Program-made: the position numbers and the translations under genes | From: Cohnella thailandensis | Lineage (GTDB): Bacteria; Bacillota; Bacilli; Paenibacillales; Paenibacillaceae | Assembly (NCBI RefSeq): GCF_014212135.1 | Contig: NZ_JACJVQ010000028.1 | Span: forward strand, 1 to 64,000 | Length of the DNA stretch: 64,000 bases | Reading direction: 5' to 3' | Part shown: piece after piece, positions 50,961 to 60,155 of the stretch | Numbering within the stretch: position 1 is the stretch's first letter | Layout of the letters: each line of letters starts with the position of its first letter | Notes under the pieces: model-generated | What the model saw: only the letters and a program-made list of their open reading frames with translations | What the model was told of the DNA's origin: nothing | The model's database searches: none

Positions 50961-51237
50961 TCTGTAAGCCGATGTTGTCGGGTTAGAGCGGCGTGAAACG
51001 CATACTTCGGCTCTGTAAGCCGATATTGTCGGGTTAGAGCGGCGTGAAAGGCATACTTCGGCTCTGTAAGCCGATATTGTCGGGTTGGAGCGGAATGAAA
51101 GGCATGCTTCGGCTCTGTAAGCCGATATTGTCGGGTTAGAGCGGAATGAAACGCATGGTTCGGCTCTGTAAGCCGATGTTGTCGGGCTAGAGCGGCATGA
51201 AACGCATGCTTCGGCTCTGTAACCCGACGTTGTCCTC
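50961..51237. repeat. 51-bp tandem repeat between iolE and iolD
   Basis: Units begin at 50961, 51012, 51063, 51114, 51165 and 51216, exactly 51 bases apart; five are full and the sixth is partial. Copies differ at a few positions. The stem TCGGCT/AGCCGA around CTGTA repeats at each junction, and CCGA/TCGG around TGTTG or TATTG lies inside each unit. The array is within the operon and so transcribed. The insertion separates iolD from iolE by 364 bases. Confidence 0.95.
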
Positions 51238-51251
51238 GAGACGCCGGCTGG

Positions 51252-53126
51252 TTAACGGATGGTTCGTTGGGCGGCTTTTTCCGTATGCGCCTCTTCTCTC
51301 TGGCGGGCTTCGTTCACCTTCGGGCTGACGGATACCTCCGGAACGTCGACGCGCCACCACGATTCGTAGTCGCCCGTATTCGTTCCCGGCAGCACCTTGA
51401 CCTCGATCAGCGTCGAGGTTTTCCCTTCGCGGGCTTGAAGCAGCGCTTCGCGCAGTTCCTCCGCCGTGCGGACGGTGACGGCATTCGCGCCCAAGCTGCG
51501 GGCGTGCGCCGCATAGTCGATCGGCAGGCACTCTCCGTCGAGCCGTCCGGTTGCGGAGCTGCGGTAACGGAACTCGTTGCCGAAGCCGTCGCTTCCTCGG
51601 CTGCGCTGCAGGTTGTGAATGCATTGGAAGCCGTTGTTGTCGAGCAGCACTACGGTAACCTTCACGCCTTCCTGAAGGCTGGTGACGAGCTCGGAATGGA
51701 GCATCAGGTAGCTGCCGTCGCCGACGAGGGCATAGACGTTCCGCCCGGGTTCGGCCAAGGCGGCTCCGAACGCCCCGCTTACTTCGTAGCCCATGCAGGA
51801 GAATCCGTACTCCAGGTGATACGTGCCCGGCTCGGCCGGTCGCCACAAGCGATGAAGATCGCCCGGGAGGCTTCCGGCGGCGCAGACGATTACGTCCGAA
51901 GGCAGAAGCGTCTCGTTAAGAATGCCGAGCGCTCTCGTCTGTGGAAGGCCGTCGGCCGAATCCAGGGAGTAAAGCCGATCGACCTCGCGGCTCCACTCCT
52001 CTTGGAGGACGGCGATCTCACCGTCCGCGTAGCCGCTCCGGTATCCAGAGTTCTTCAGCGCGTCCGCCAATGCCCGAAGCGACTCCAGAGCATCGCCGAC
52101 GACGGCCGTGCCTGCCAGCTTGGCGGCGTCCGCCGCGTTCGCGTTCAGGTTGACGAACCGGACGTCCGCTTGGGAGAACGCCGACTTCGAGGCGGTCGTG
52201 AAGTCGGAATAACGGGTGCCGATGCCGATGACGACGTCGGCTTCCTTGGCCGCTTTGTTCGCGGCCAGAGTGCCTGTGGAGCCGACGCCCCCAAGGTTGA
52301 GCGGATGGTTCCAGGGCAGAACGCTCTTGCCGGCTTGCGTCTCCGCGACCGGAATGCCGAAGTCGGAAGCGAAAGACGCCAGCGCCTCGGCTGCCCCGCT
52401 GTAGTGCACGCCTCCTCCGGCGACGATCAGCGGCCGACGTCCGGCCGCAATGACTTCCGCGGCGCGTCTGACGGCTTCCGGGGCCGGAGGAAGCCGGTCG
52501 ACGATATGCACGCGCTTGCGGAAGAACGCCTCCGGATAGTCGATTGCCTCCGTCTGCGTATCCTGCGGCAGCGCCAGCGTGACCGCGCCGGTGTCGGCCG
52601 GGTCGGTCAGCACCCGCATCGCTTGAAGCGCGGCGGTCATCAGCTGCTCGGGACGGACGATCCGGTCCCAGTAGCGGCTGACCGGTCGGAAGGCATCCGT
52701 CGCGGCGACCGTATAATCGCCGGGCACTTCAAGCTGCTGAAGCACCGGGTCCGGCTGGCGGCAAGCGAAGTTGTCGCCCGGCAGCAGAAGCAGCGGGATG
52801 CGGTTGACGGTCGCGGTCGCGGCGGCCGTCACCATGTTGAGCGCGCCCGGTCCGATGGACGACGTGCAGGCCCAGATCTGGCGGCGGCGCTTCTGCTTCG
52901 CGTAAGCGGTCGCGGCATGGGCCATGCCTTGCTCGTTCTTGCCTTGGATGAAGGCGAGATCGCCGGGGCTGCGCTCCAGCGCTTCGCCGATGCCGGTCAC
53001 GTTGCCGTGGCCGAAGATGCCCATGACGCCCTTCACGAACTTGGTCTCCGTTCCGTCGACGGAGATGTATTGGTTATCCAGGAACTTAAGCAGCGCTTGC
53101 GCCATCGTTAAACGAATCGTGGCCAT
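51252..53126 (-). CDS. iolD: 3D-(3,5/4)-trihydroxycyclohexane-1,2-dione hydrolase
   Basis: This 624-residue ThDP-dependent enzyme has the N-terminal ATIRLTMAQALLKFLDNQYIS and GIFGHGNVTGIGEAL. The diphosphate-binding region near the C-terminus is GDGSYLMLHSELVTSL with VLLDNNGFQCIHNLQ. It opens the inositol-derived ring to 5-deoxyglucuronate. It is the first gene of the operon, with GGAAGGGGAACG before ATG 53126. A LacI-type operator lies 31 bases upstream of the start. Confidence 0.95.
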   Translation of the reverse strand: MATIRLTMAQALLKFLDNQYISVDGTETKFVKGVMGIFGHGNVTGIGEALERSPGDLAFIQGKNEQGMAHAATAYAKQKRRRQIWACTSSIGPGALNMVTAAATATVNRIPLLLLPGDNFACRQPDPVLQQLEVPGDYTVAATDAFRPVSRYWDRIVRPEQLMTAALQAMRVLTDPADTGAVTLALPQDTQTEAIDYPEAFFRKRVHIVDRLPPAPEAVRRAAEVIAAGRRPLIVAGGGVHYSGAAEALASFASDFGIPVAETQAGKSVLPWNHPLNLGGVGSTGTLAANKAAKEADVVIGIGTRYSDFTTASKSAFSQADVRFVNLNANAADAAKLAGTAVVGDALESLRALADALKNSGYRSGYADGEIAVLQEEWSREVDRLYSLDSADGLPQTRALGILNETLLPSDVIVCAAGSLPGDLHRLWRPAEPGTYHLEYGFSCMGYEVSGAFGAALAEPGRNVYALVGDGSYLMLHSELVTSLQEGVKVTVVLLDNNGFQCIHNLQRSRGSDGFGNEFRYRSSATGRLDGECLPIDYAAHARSLGANAVTVRTAEELREALLQAREGKTSTLIEVKVLPGTNTGDYESWWRVDVPEVSVSPKVNEARQREEAHTEKAAQRTIR

Positions 53127-53156
53127 CGTTCCCCTTCCTTTCCGGTTGAAAATGAA

Positions 53157-53168
53157 TTAAGCGCTTAA
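53157..53168. promoter_or_regulatory. Probable LacI-type operator of the iol operon
   Basis: TTAAGCGCTTAA is a perfect palindrome with the central CG step typical of LacI/GalR operators, 31 bases before the iolD start. A related half-site, TTAAGCAA, lies at 53255-53262. Another TTAAGC lies upstream of the LacI-family gene, near 45468-45480. Confidence 0.7.
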
Positions 53169-53322
53169 CTTCATACGAAAATGCCCGATTGGGCTATCTG
53201 CGGTCTTCGGTGCAAGTAAATAGGGTTGCTGTTACGTATCGGATAAGATAGCAGTTAAGCAATGAAAAACGATTTTAGGCTGCATAGTAACGTGAGGAAC
53301 TGCATATCCGTTTAGGATTTCA

Positions 53323-53462
53323 GAGTCGTGATTACTCATCCGGACCCACCATGCGAACGTTTACGAGCCGACTTGAGTCCTAGTTACTCATCTGAGCTTC
53401 TTGTAGCGCCCGAAGTCTCTCCACTTGAGTCGTGATTACTCATCCGGACCCGGCATGCGAAC
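53323..53462. repeat. 52-bp tandem repeat, three copies, between mgtC and iolD
   Basis: Units start at 53323, 53375 and 53427, exactly 52 bases apart. Copies 1 and 3 are near identical over about 35 bases; copy 2 is diverged in its centre. GAGT and ACTC around a 7-base loop recur at each unit start. The sequence is unrelated to the arrays at 6-119 and 50961-51237. Confidence 0.85.
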
Positions 53463-53482
53463 TTCCGGCGGAGTTGAACGGG

Positions 53483-54157
53483 TCAGGTACCGATGCTCTC
53501 GACCTCGACGAACAGGATCGGTTTCATGCTTTTCAACTCTGCGTACACGCCTTCGGTCGACTGACGGTCGGTCGCGGATAGAACGAGGCGAACCTCCCTG
53601 CGGCCGTCCTCGGAGTCGCGGATCTTGGTATGCTTGACGTGGTGAGTCAGCCGGATTCGGTCGATGACCGAGCCCAGCTCCGCCGGTTCGGCTACGGTTA
53701 GGCAGACCGAGATCTCCTTCTCCCGCAGGCGGGAGGGGCCGATCAAGCGAATCGCGGACGGAACGAGGTTGACGGCGACGATGATAAGCGCGGCCGATAC
53801 GAACGCTTCCTTGAAAAAGCCGGCTCCGGCCGCGACGCCTAGCGCCGCGGAGGACCATACCATCGCGGCGGTCGTCAGGCCCGAGATGCCGTCGTTGCTG
53901 CGGCGAAGGATAGCGCCGGCGCCGATGAAGCCGATGCCGCTGACGATTTGGGCGGCCAGGCGCATCGGGTCCATATTGGTCATCCCGGGCTGCGCGAACC
54001 GGGCGACCGCTTCGATGGAGACGAGCGTGATGAGACAGCTCGCGACTGCGATCACCATGCTCGTCTTGATCCCCAGCGGCTTGTGCCGCAGCTGGCGGTC
54101 GATTCCGATCAGCAATCCGAGCGCCATGGCGGCTCCAAGCTTGAGGGCGAACATCAT
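53483..54157 (-). CDS. MgtC/SapB-family membrane protein
   Basis: This 224-residue protein has about five N-terminal membrane helices with the MgtC signature (LGLLIGIDRQLRHKPLGIKT, GIGFIGAGAILRRSNDGISGLTTAA) and a soluble C-terminal domain of about 80 residues. MgtC proteins affect Mg2+/ATP homeostasis. The start overlaps the preceding hydrolase gene by 4 bases, coupling it to the polysaccharide operon, which is unusual. Confidence 0.9.
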   Translation of the reverse strand: MMFALKLGAAMALGLLIGIDRQLRHKPLGIKTSMVIAVASCLITLVSIEAVARFAQPGMTNMDPMRLAAQIVSGIGFIGAGAILRRSNDGISGLTTAAMVWSSAALGVAAGAGFFKEAFVSAALIIVAVNLVPSAIRLIGPSRLREKEISVCLTVAEPAELGSVIDRIRLTHHVKHTKIRDSEDGRREVRLVLSATDRQSTEGVYAELKSMKPILFVEVESIGT

Positions 54158-56655
54158 CCGTTCCGCATGCCTCCTTGCCCGACAGCTTCTCCCGAGAAGA
54201 AACGCTTCAAGAGATGAACCTCGATACCCGCGAGAATAACGATGCCGATGCCATGGTTGTCGTTAACCACTGTACGCAGCTCATGCATGTAGTAGTCCGG
54301 CGAGAACGAATAGCGCGATCCGCTGCAGACGCCGTGAACGTTGCCATGACGGTCGATCGCCGAAGAAGCGAGGCCTCGCCATGCCCGGATTGCCGCGTCC
54401 GCGAAGCGTTTTTGCTCCTCGGGCAGATACCAGCCGTAACGGACGCCGCGGGCGAAGGCGTAAGCGAACATGGCCGTGCAGGAGGCTTCCTCGTAGGCAT
54501 CGGGCTCATTCAGCACCTGTCTCCATAGTCCGGAATCGCCCTGCAGCGTGAGGACTCCTTCGGACAGGCTTCGGAAGAAGTCGAGCAGAGCTTTGCGATC
54601 GGAATGCTCCTTCGGAAGCTTTTCGAGCAGCTCCGTCAGCGAGAACAGCACCCAGCCGTTGCCGCGTCCCCAAGGAACGCGGGTCGCTCTTCCGTACTTA
54701 AAATCGTAGACGTGGGACATGACTCGCCAATCTTCCATGAACAAGTACCGACGGTAATGCAGGAACTGCCGGGCCGACTCGTCGATCGCTTCCGGAGAAC
54801 CGGTTAATAGAGAGTAGCGCGCCAAGAACGGTCCGCTCATGTACAGATCGTCGGCCCACATCGTATCGTCGAAGTATTCGCCGGGGCTGCGGCGGTAGAA
54901 GGCCCCGTCCTCGCGACGCTCCAGCTTTCGCAGCATAAATTCGGCTATGACGTCGGCGATGCGGCGGGCGGAGCGGTCCGCTGACGAAGCGTATTCGACC
55001 GATGACGCGTCCGCATGCGCACCCTTGCCTGCTCCCGTACCCGCGCCGGCATTCCCTTCGGGAGCGGAGAGGGATTCCAGCATGGCCGAGCCGAACGAGC
55101 CGCAATTGTCCAGCATCTTCATGAGTACGAGCTGCTGGTTGATGGAAGGGAAGCCATAAGCGTCTCGATCCCATAGGGAGTAATCGTACATTCCGGTGCA
55201 GCTTCGGATATGGCTCCGAGCGTACTCGGCCCACTCGGGGCGATTCAGCGCGCTCGCCGCTCGGAGCAGGCCGTACATCGTGACGCCGAGAGGATAGTCC
55301 CAACGGCCGTAATTGGTGGCCGCACCTGTCGTCCACTTGTTGCTGAGCATGGCGTTCTCGTAGTAGGGACGAACCCGGGAGCCGGGGGCATCCGTTCTCC
55401 AGTACGTTTTGCCGGAAGGCCCGGGAGAGCCTTCCGCTGGGAAAAGCGTCGACAGCGAGCAGACGGAGGAGGGATCGAGGGTCGCGTCCGGGGCGATTGG
55501 TCCGGCATAGAGCCACTCTCCGTCGTAGCCGTGCACCGTCGCCGGGCAGTGGAATAGGAGCGGCGCCTCTCCCGCGATCGCCTTCAATTCGAAGCCCCAG
55601 CCGTCCGCTCCGGCGGACGAGCGAACAAGAACGTCGACCTGTCCCTTTATGGGCAATGGCGCCGTCCGGAAGCTGCCGGACTCGTTCAAACGGACGACAG
55701 GCCGGCCGTCGATCCATACCGTCGCCGCTCCGCGCGAGCTACCTTGGAGAACGACGCTTGCCTCCCCGAGCGGCTCCAGCTTCGTCCACCCGAAAGCGTC
55801 CGCCGGTTGGGAAGGCCGGCCGAAAATCCGCTCGAGGTTCGGCAGCTTCGTTTCCTCGCCCGTCCACCGGATCCGCGGCAGCCACTCGAGTCCGCTGTCC
55901 GCTTCCGGCCGCGAGCCGTCGGGGAACCGTCCGTTCGATCCGAAGCATGCAGTCGGTACGGGGGGCGAGACGGCCCATCCCGCGCTGCCGGTCCTATCGG
56001 CGAACGGGGAGAGCACGTGCAGGATGCGAACCTTCGCCTCGTCGGCGCCGAAGCGGCAGCCGAAGCCCGCCGGGGTTTTTCTCGCTTCGAGGAGCACCTC
56101 GTTCCAGCCTTTGCGGAAGAGAAGGGGGACGACGACCCGGGCGTCGGGCTTCATCTCGTCCACGACACCGGAGCGATATAGCAGCTCTTGGTTCAGATAG
56201 AGGGAGGTCGGGCCCAGCGGCTCGATCACACTGTCGATCGACCGCTCTCCATCGCTCCACACAAGGGCGAACGCGTAGGCGTAATGGCCCAGCTCCGCTT
56301 GCGGAAGCCGTTCGGCCAGATCGAGGTCGTACAGCCCTTCCTCGTTCTGGAGGACGCCCTCCGTGCAGAAGCTGCGGACGGCGAACGGAACCGGCGGATT
56401 GGCGCCGATATACCGGTTCGCCACCAGCTCCAGAATTCGCCGGTCGTCCTCGCCGAACGCGGCGGCGGCGCTTTCGCGGGGATCGAAGCAGCCGGAAGGC
56501 GCCGGCCTCTTCGGGCGGGAGGCCGGAACGGCGTTGCTCCCAGCGCCGACCTCAACTTCGCTCACAACTTCGCGCGCAACTCCGCGCGCAACTCCGGCCC
56601 CAGCCGCGCTAGCAGCTCCGCCTGCAGCGCCGGACGTCAATTCGAGGTTAGTCAT
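54154..56655 (-). CDS. GH88/GH105-like glycoside hydrolase with a long N-terminal region
   Basis: This 833-residue protein has a low-complexity Ala/Gly/Arg start (residues 8-30), a non-catalytic N-terminal region to about residue 420, and an (alpha/alpha)6-toroid hydrolase domain. The latter has NYGRWDYPLGVTMYGLL, EYFDDTMWADDLYMSGPFLARYSLL with the catalytic Asp position, and RVPWGRGNGWVLFSLTELLEKLP, features of unsaturated rhamnogalacturonyl hydrolases (YteR/YesR). It would release unsaturated uronic acids from imported oligomers. No signal peptide. The ATG at 56655 has AGGAGGCG upstream and overlaps the upstream gene by 8 bases; longer in-frame extensions are not supported. Confidence 0.85.
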   Translation of the reverse strand: MTNLELTSGAAGGAASAAGAGVARGVAREVVSEVEVGAGSNAVPASRPKRPAPSGCFDPRESAAAAFGEDDRRILELVANRYIGANPPVPFAVRSFCTEGVLQNEEGLYDLDLAERLPQAELGHYAYAFALVWSDGERSIDSVIEPLGPTSLYLNQELLYRSGVVDEMKPDARVVVPLLFRKGWNEVLLEARKTPAGFGCRFGADEAKVRILHVLSPFADRTGSAGWAVSPPVPTACFGSNGRFPDGSRPEADSGLEWLPRIRWTGEETKLPNLERIFGRPSQPADAFGWTKLEPLGEASVVLQGSSRGAATVWIDGRPVVRLNESGSFRTAPLPIKGQVDVLVRSSAGADGWGFELKAIAGEAPLLFHCPATVHGYDGEWLYAGPIAPDATLDPSSVCSLSTLFPAEGSPGPSGKTYWRTDAPGSRVRPYYENAMLSNKWTTGAATNYGRWDYPLGVTMYGLLRAASALNRPEWAEYARSHIRSCTGMYDYSLWDRDAYGFPSINQQLVLMKMLDNCGSFGSAMLESLSAPEGNAGAGTGAGKGAHADASSVEYASSADRSARRIADVIAEFMLRKLERREDGAFYRRSPGEYFDDTMWADDLYMSGPFLARYSLLTGSPEAIDESARQFLHYRRYLFMEDWRVMSHVYDFKYGRATRVPWGRGNGWVLFSLTELLEKLPKEHSDRKALLDFFRSLSEGVLTLQGDSGLWRQVLNEPDAYEEASCTAMFAYAFARGVRYGWYLPEEQKRFADAAIRAWRGLASSAIDRHGNVHGVCSGSRYSFSPDYYMHELRTVVNDNHGIGIVILAGIEVHLLKRFFSGEAVGQGGMRNG

Positions 56656-58459
56656 TCTTCTTCGCCTCCTCGCGTGCCGACGGGGACATCCGGATCCGGA
56701 ACGTGCGGTCGAACGGGGTGAGCAGATTGACGACGAGCGCCTGGCAGCCGGAAGGGAGCTCGGCGTTGCGCAGAGCGCTCGCCCGGTGTTCGAAGGCTCC
56801 GCCCGACAGCTCGAACCAGTCGCTGCCGGAAGCGTAGCGGACCTCGCCGCCCTTCCAGAACCGGGTGCCGCGGACGAATCCGGCGTCCGCGTCGCCGCCG
56901 CCGGCAAATTCGCCCGCGGCTCCGTTCAACGGCTCAAGTTCGCCGCCGGCGAACGAGCCGTCGAGACCGAAGAGGAACGATACCTGAGTCACGACGGGCT
57001 CCGGAGTCGGGCATCGAAGGCTCACGGTCCAGCCGTCCGCCTCGCGGATCAGCTCCGCTTCCACGCGGTGCTCCTGGAGATGGGTCGTCTCCCTGAGATG
57101 GTGCGGAAGCAGATACCAAGGGCTGACCTCGCCCGAAGCGGAGGCGGGAAGGCTGCCGGACGGAACGGGGCCGTAGTATCCCTTCGTCTCGATGCCCGAC
57201 AGCCTATAGCCGTCTCCGGACGCTTCCATACGGTTCATCCGGACGAAGCCGGGCTCGAAGCTGGAGCCGACCGTCAGGCCGAGCAAGCGAGCCGCCCCGT
57301 GGCGAAGCGCGAAGAAGGAATTCGTCTCGGCCATGACCGTAAGGCTCGTGCTTCCGCTGCGTTCGCGGGCGACCGGAGCTCCGAAGTCGGGATGAAGGCG
57401 GCTATGGTAGATGCGGCCGCCGTGCCCGGCGTCCTTCATAGCTTCCAGATACGCCTCGCGAGGGAAGTCTCGGTTGAGAACGACGCGGTATTCCGTCGGC
57501 AGGGAGCCGGGCTTGATCGTCTCCTCCCGCCATTCCGGATGGAGCAGGAAGCCGAGCAGGGCGTTGTTGTTGGCCGAGCCCGGGTGATCGATCGCCTCTC
57601 CCGCCAGCTTGGCGAGCGCGGCGAAGAACGGATCGCGGTCGCGATGGGCGAGCATCGCCGCCGCGGGGAGGTAGCCCGACAGATCATGGCGATGGCCGAA
57701 GTCCTGGCGTCCGGAATAATCGGTGACGACTTCCCCGTCGGGATGAACGAGGTAGGCCATCATCCGCAGGTTGCGCCGAACCGGCTCGACCAGTTCCGGC
57801 TTGCCCAGCAGGTCGGCGGCGTGAAGAAGCATGATGTCGCTGACGCCGTTGTAAATTCCGTTGCTGCGTTCGGTCCATTCGCCGTCCGCGGTGATGTCCA
57901 TTCCTTCCGCGAGCCATTCCTCGGCGCGGGCGAGGAACTCGGCGCGCCCGGTCAACCGGTACAGATATCCGAGAGCCGCGGACATCACCCAGCGATGGTT
58001 CGGCGTATGGCAGCCTCCGGTCAACAGCGCGGGCGCGGTCCTCTCCAGGAAGAGGCGGAGGTTGGCTATCGTCCCGTTCAGCGGCGGCCATTGCTGGCGT
58101 TCCAGCAGCTCGAGCGCCTGGGCCATCCCGACGGCGACGAACGCGGTGTCCGGAGGCGAATGGAGATTCGTCCACCCGGGGGAGATCGTCCCGTCCGCAT
58201 GCTGCTGCCGCAGCATGAACGAGGCGGCCAGCTCCAGCCTGCCGGCTAGCTCCGCATCGCGATAGCGCGCGGATTCCGGCGCGGACAGGGCGCACGCCCA
58301 GATCGCCAGATACATCCCGGTTCCCGTGTGGGTCGGCCATGCGATGCCGTTGTCCAAGTCGGAGACGCCGCCGTAGAAGCGGCTGCTCCCATCCATATCT
58401 TGCCTAGCGAGCGCGAATTCCGTCCATCGATCGCCCGCGGCTATAAGCTTCTCGTACAT
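56648..58459 (-). CDS. Predicted toroid-fold glycan-degrading protein, family unassigned
   Basis: This 603-residue cytoplasmic protein has repeated helix pairs in its N-terminal 320 residues (WTEFALARQDMDG, ELAASFMLRQQHADGTISPGW, RVSDIMLLHAADLLG-like) and a beta-rich C-terminal half, as in (alpha/alpha)-toroid lyases and hydrolases. I cannot assign a family. ATG 58459 has GAGAGGATGA upstream. It lies between two other sugar-degradation genes in one transcription unit, so a role in the same pathway is inferred. Confidence 0.65.
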   Translation of the reverse strand: MYEKLIAAGDRWTEFALARQDMDGSSRFYGGVSDLDNGIAWPTHTGTGMYLAIWACALSAPESARYRDAELAGRLELAASFMLRQQHADGTISPGWTNLHSPPDTAFVAVGMAQALELLERQQWPPLNGTIANLRLFLERTAPALLTGGCHTPNHRWVMSAALGYLYRLTGRAEFLARAEEWLAEGMDITADGEWTERSNGIYNGVSDIMLLHAADLLGKPELVEPVRRNLRMMAYLVHPDGEVVTDYSGRQDFGHRHDLSGYLPAAAMLAHRDRDPFFAALAKLAGEAIDHPGSANNNALLGFLLHPEWREETIKPGSLPTEYRVVLNRDFPREAYLEAMKDAGHGGRIYHSRLHPDFGAPVARERSGSTSLTVMAETNSFFALRHGAARLLGLTVGSSFEPGFVRMNRMEASGDGYRLSGIETKGYYGPVPSGSLPASASGEVSPWYLLPHHLRETTHLQEHRVEAELIREADGWTVSLRCPTPEPVVTQVSFLFGLDGSFAGGELEPLNGAAGEFAGGGDADAGFVRGTRFWKGGEVRYASGSDWFELSGGAFEHRASALRNAELPSGCQALVVNLLTPFDRTFRIRMSPSAREEAKKND

Positions 58460-58490
58460 TCTTCTCATCCTCTCTGACTTGCCGTTGGTG

Positions 58491-59171
58491 CTATTCTCCG
58501 AAGGAGCCGCGGATGAAGGCCATCTCCCGTTCGATGCGAAGCGGGATCTCCTTGAGCAGCGACGTCCAGGGCACGAACAGATCCTCTTGTCCACCTAGCT
58601 CGTAAGGGAGAAACGAATAGGAGGGAGCGAAGCGGAATCGGGAGCGGATATGCTCCCGGACGAGCCGCTGCGCGCCTTCGTCCGCCATGAGCAGGCGGAC
58701 GGAATCGCTGCCAAGCCAATCGGGAGCGGTAAGGCCATCCCGTCCGGCTTCCTTGTCCGTGCACTCGTCGGCGTTCGGAAGCAGCCGGAACAGGAGAGGC
58801 AGCGGAGCGAAAGCGTGCTTGCCGGGCTGGGAGTAGAGAATGACCTTGTTGCCGCTCAGATTGGAACGGTCCGGCAGCAGCGCCTTCAAGTAGCGGCCGT
58901 GAAAGCTCGCTTCCGCATCCGCGACGGTGCCGTCCTTGCGAAGGTATAACCATACGTGCTCCAGCTCGTAAAGATGCTGGATGTCATAGTCCCAATAGAT
59001 CGCGTATTCCAAAGCGCGGTCGATATCGCGGCCGGAGAAGCTCATCGTTCTCCGGAACGAAGGAGACGACTCGCCGTCGCGCAGTTCGGAGACGCCAACG
59101 CGAACCGGATAGAACGGCTCCCGCTCATCGAACATCAGCACGGGGGCGTAAGTGATCCACTCGTCCTTCAT
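58491..59171 (-). CDS. Uncharacterised protein of the polysaccharide operon
   Basis: This 226-residue soluble protein has no signal peptide. DYDIQHLYELEHVWLYLRKDG and AEASFHGRYLKAL form a His/Glu-rich segment that could bind metal. No family was recognised. It follows the TIM-barrel isomerase gene by 3 bases and is clearly in the same operon. Confidence 0.6.
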   Translation of the reverse strand: MKDEWITYAPVLMFDEREPFYPVRVGVSELRDGESSPSFRRTMSFSGRDIDRALEYAIYWDYDIQHLYELEHVWLYLRKDGTVADAEASFHGRYLKALLPDRSNLSGNKVILYSQPGKHAFAPLPLLFRLLPNADECTDKEAGRDGLTAPDWLGSDSVRLLMADEGAQRLVREHIRSRFRFAPSYSFLPYELGGQEDLFVPWTSLLKEIPLRIEREMAFIRGSFGE

Positions 59172-59174
59172 CGG

Positions 59175-60125
59175 CTACGTCCCGAGTCCTGCAAGCTTCC
59201 CTAGCAGCAGGTCGTGGCTCGTTTCGATCTCCTCCGGCTTGCAGGCGGCCTTGAGCTCGTACACTTTGACCGGGGCGGCGGCGATGATCGGGAGGAAGCG
59301 GTCGAAGTACTCCATGTCGCCGCTATGCACGTAAGGGCACCAATGGTCCGACAGGCCGACCGTCTCGTGAATATGAATGCCGACGACCCGGTCCTTGATG
59401 AGCTCCATGTCGGCGGCGTTGTCGTACAGCCCCATTCGTTCCATCATCATTCCGTGGCCGAAGTCGTACCAGAGGCCGACGGGGGCGTCCGGCAGGCGAT
59501 CGAACACCGAACGTGCTTCGCGAAGCGTCGGCATCTGATAGCAGCGGGAACGGGTCTCGATGCCGAGCGAGACGTTCCAGCCCTTGGAGGCGATGCGGTT
59601 GCAAGCCTCCTCGAGACTGTCGCCGATCCGGCGAAGGTATTCGGCGCTAAGCGACTCTCGCCGCTCTAGCATCTCGTTCCACCGGCTTCGATAGACGGCG
59701 GAATCGGCTCCGTGCTCATGATAGAGCCCTTTAAGCTCCTGGTCGACGTTGTGCACGAACGGCACCTCTCCCGGATGAACGACGACGGCCCGCGCGCCGT
59801 AGCGATGCGCGTATTCGGCCGAGCGAACGAGAAGCTCGATCGCCTTGTTGCGCCGTTCCGCGTCCTCGAAGCCTAGCAGAACCGAGTCGGTTCCGTAATC
59901 GGGGTCGGGCACGTGAGGGAACGTATTGTGAACGCTCGAGACTCCGATCTCACCGCGCTCGATCAAAGGCTCGATCGTTTCGAGCAGCTCATCGGTCACG
60001 TTGTAGTTAAGCTCGACGAAGCGGAAGCCGAGCTCGCGTATCTCTTCGATCATGCCGCTTCCGACCGGATGGCGCTTTATATTCCAGCAGGTCGAGAACG
60101 AATACTCTCCTTTGTCCTTGCCCAT
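59175..60125 (-). CDS. Sugar phosphate isomerase/epimerase-like TIM-barrel protein
   Basis: This 316-residue protein is of the xylose-isomerase-like TIM-barrel superfamily. It has FVELNYNVTDELLETIEPL, GARAVVVHPGEVPFVHN, VSLGIETRSRCYQMPTL and VGIHIHETVGLSDHWCPYVHSGDMEYFDRFL, where His and Glu residues could bind a divalent metal. It probably isomerises or epimerises an intermediate of the imported sugar. The ATG at 60125 has AAGGAGAACC upstream. Confidence 0.8.
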   Translation of the reverse strand: MGKDKGEYSFSTCWNIKRHPVGSGMIEEIRELGFRFVELNYNVTDELLETIEPLIERGEIGVSSVHNTFPHVPDPDYGTDSVLLGFEDAERRNKAIELLVRSAEYAHRYGARAVVVHPGEVPFVHNVDQELKGLYHEHGADSAVYRSRWNEMLERRESLSAEYLRRIGDSLEEACNRIASKGWNVSLGIETRSRCYQMPTLREARSVFDRLPDAPVGLWYDFGHGMMMERMGLYDNAADMELIKDRVVGIHIHETVGLSDHWCPYVHSGDMEYFDRFLPIIAAAPVKVYELKAACKPEEIETSHDLLLGKLAGLGT

Positions 60126-60155
60126 GACGGTTCTCCTTTTTCCATGAAAATCTAG

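Noticed and set aside
50961-51237. Possible CRISPR array
   Set aside because: The 51-bp units are similar throughout, with no constant repeat alternating with unique spacers, and no cas genes are present.
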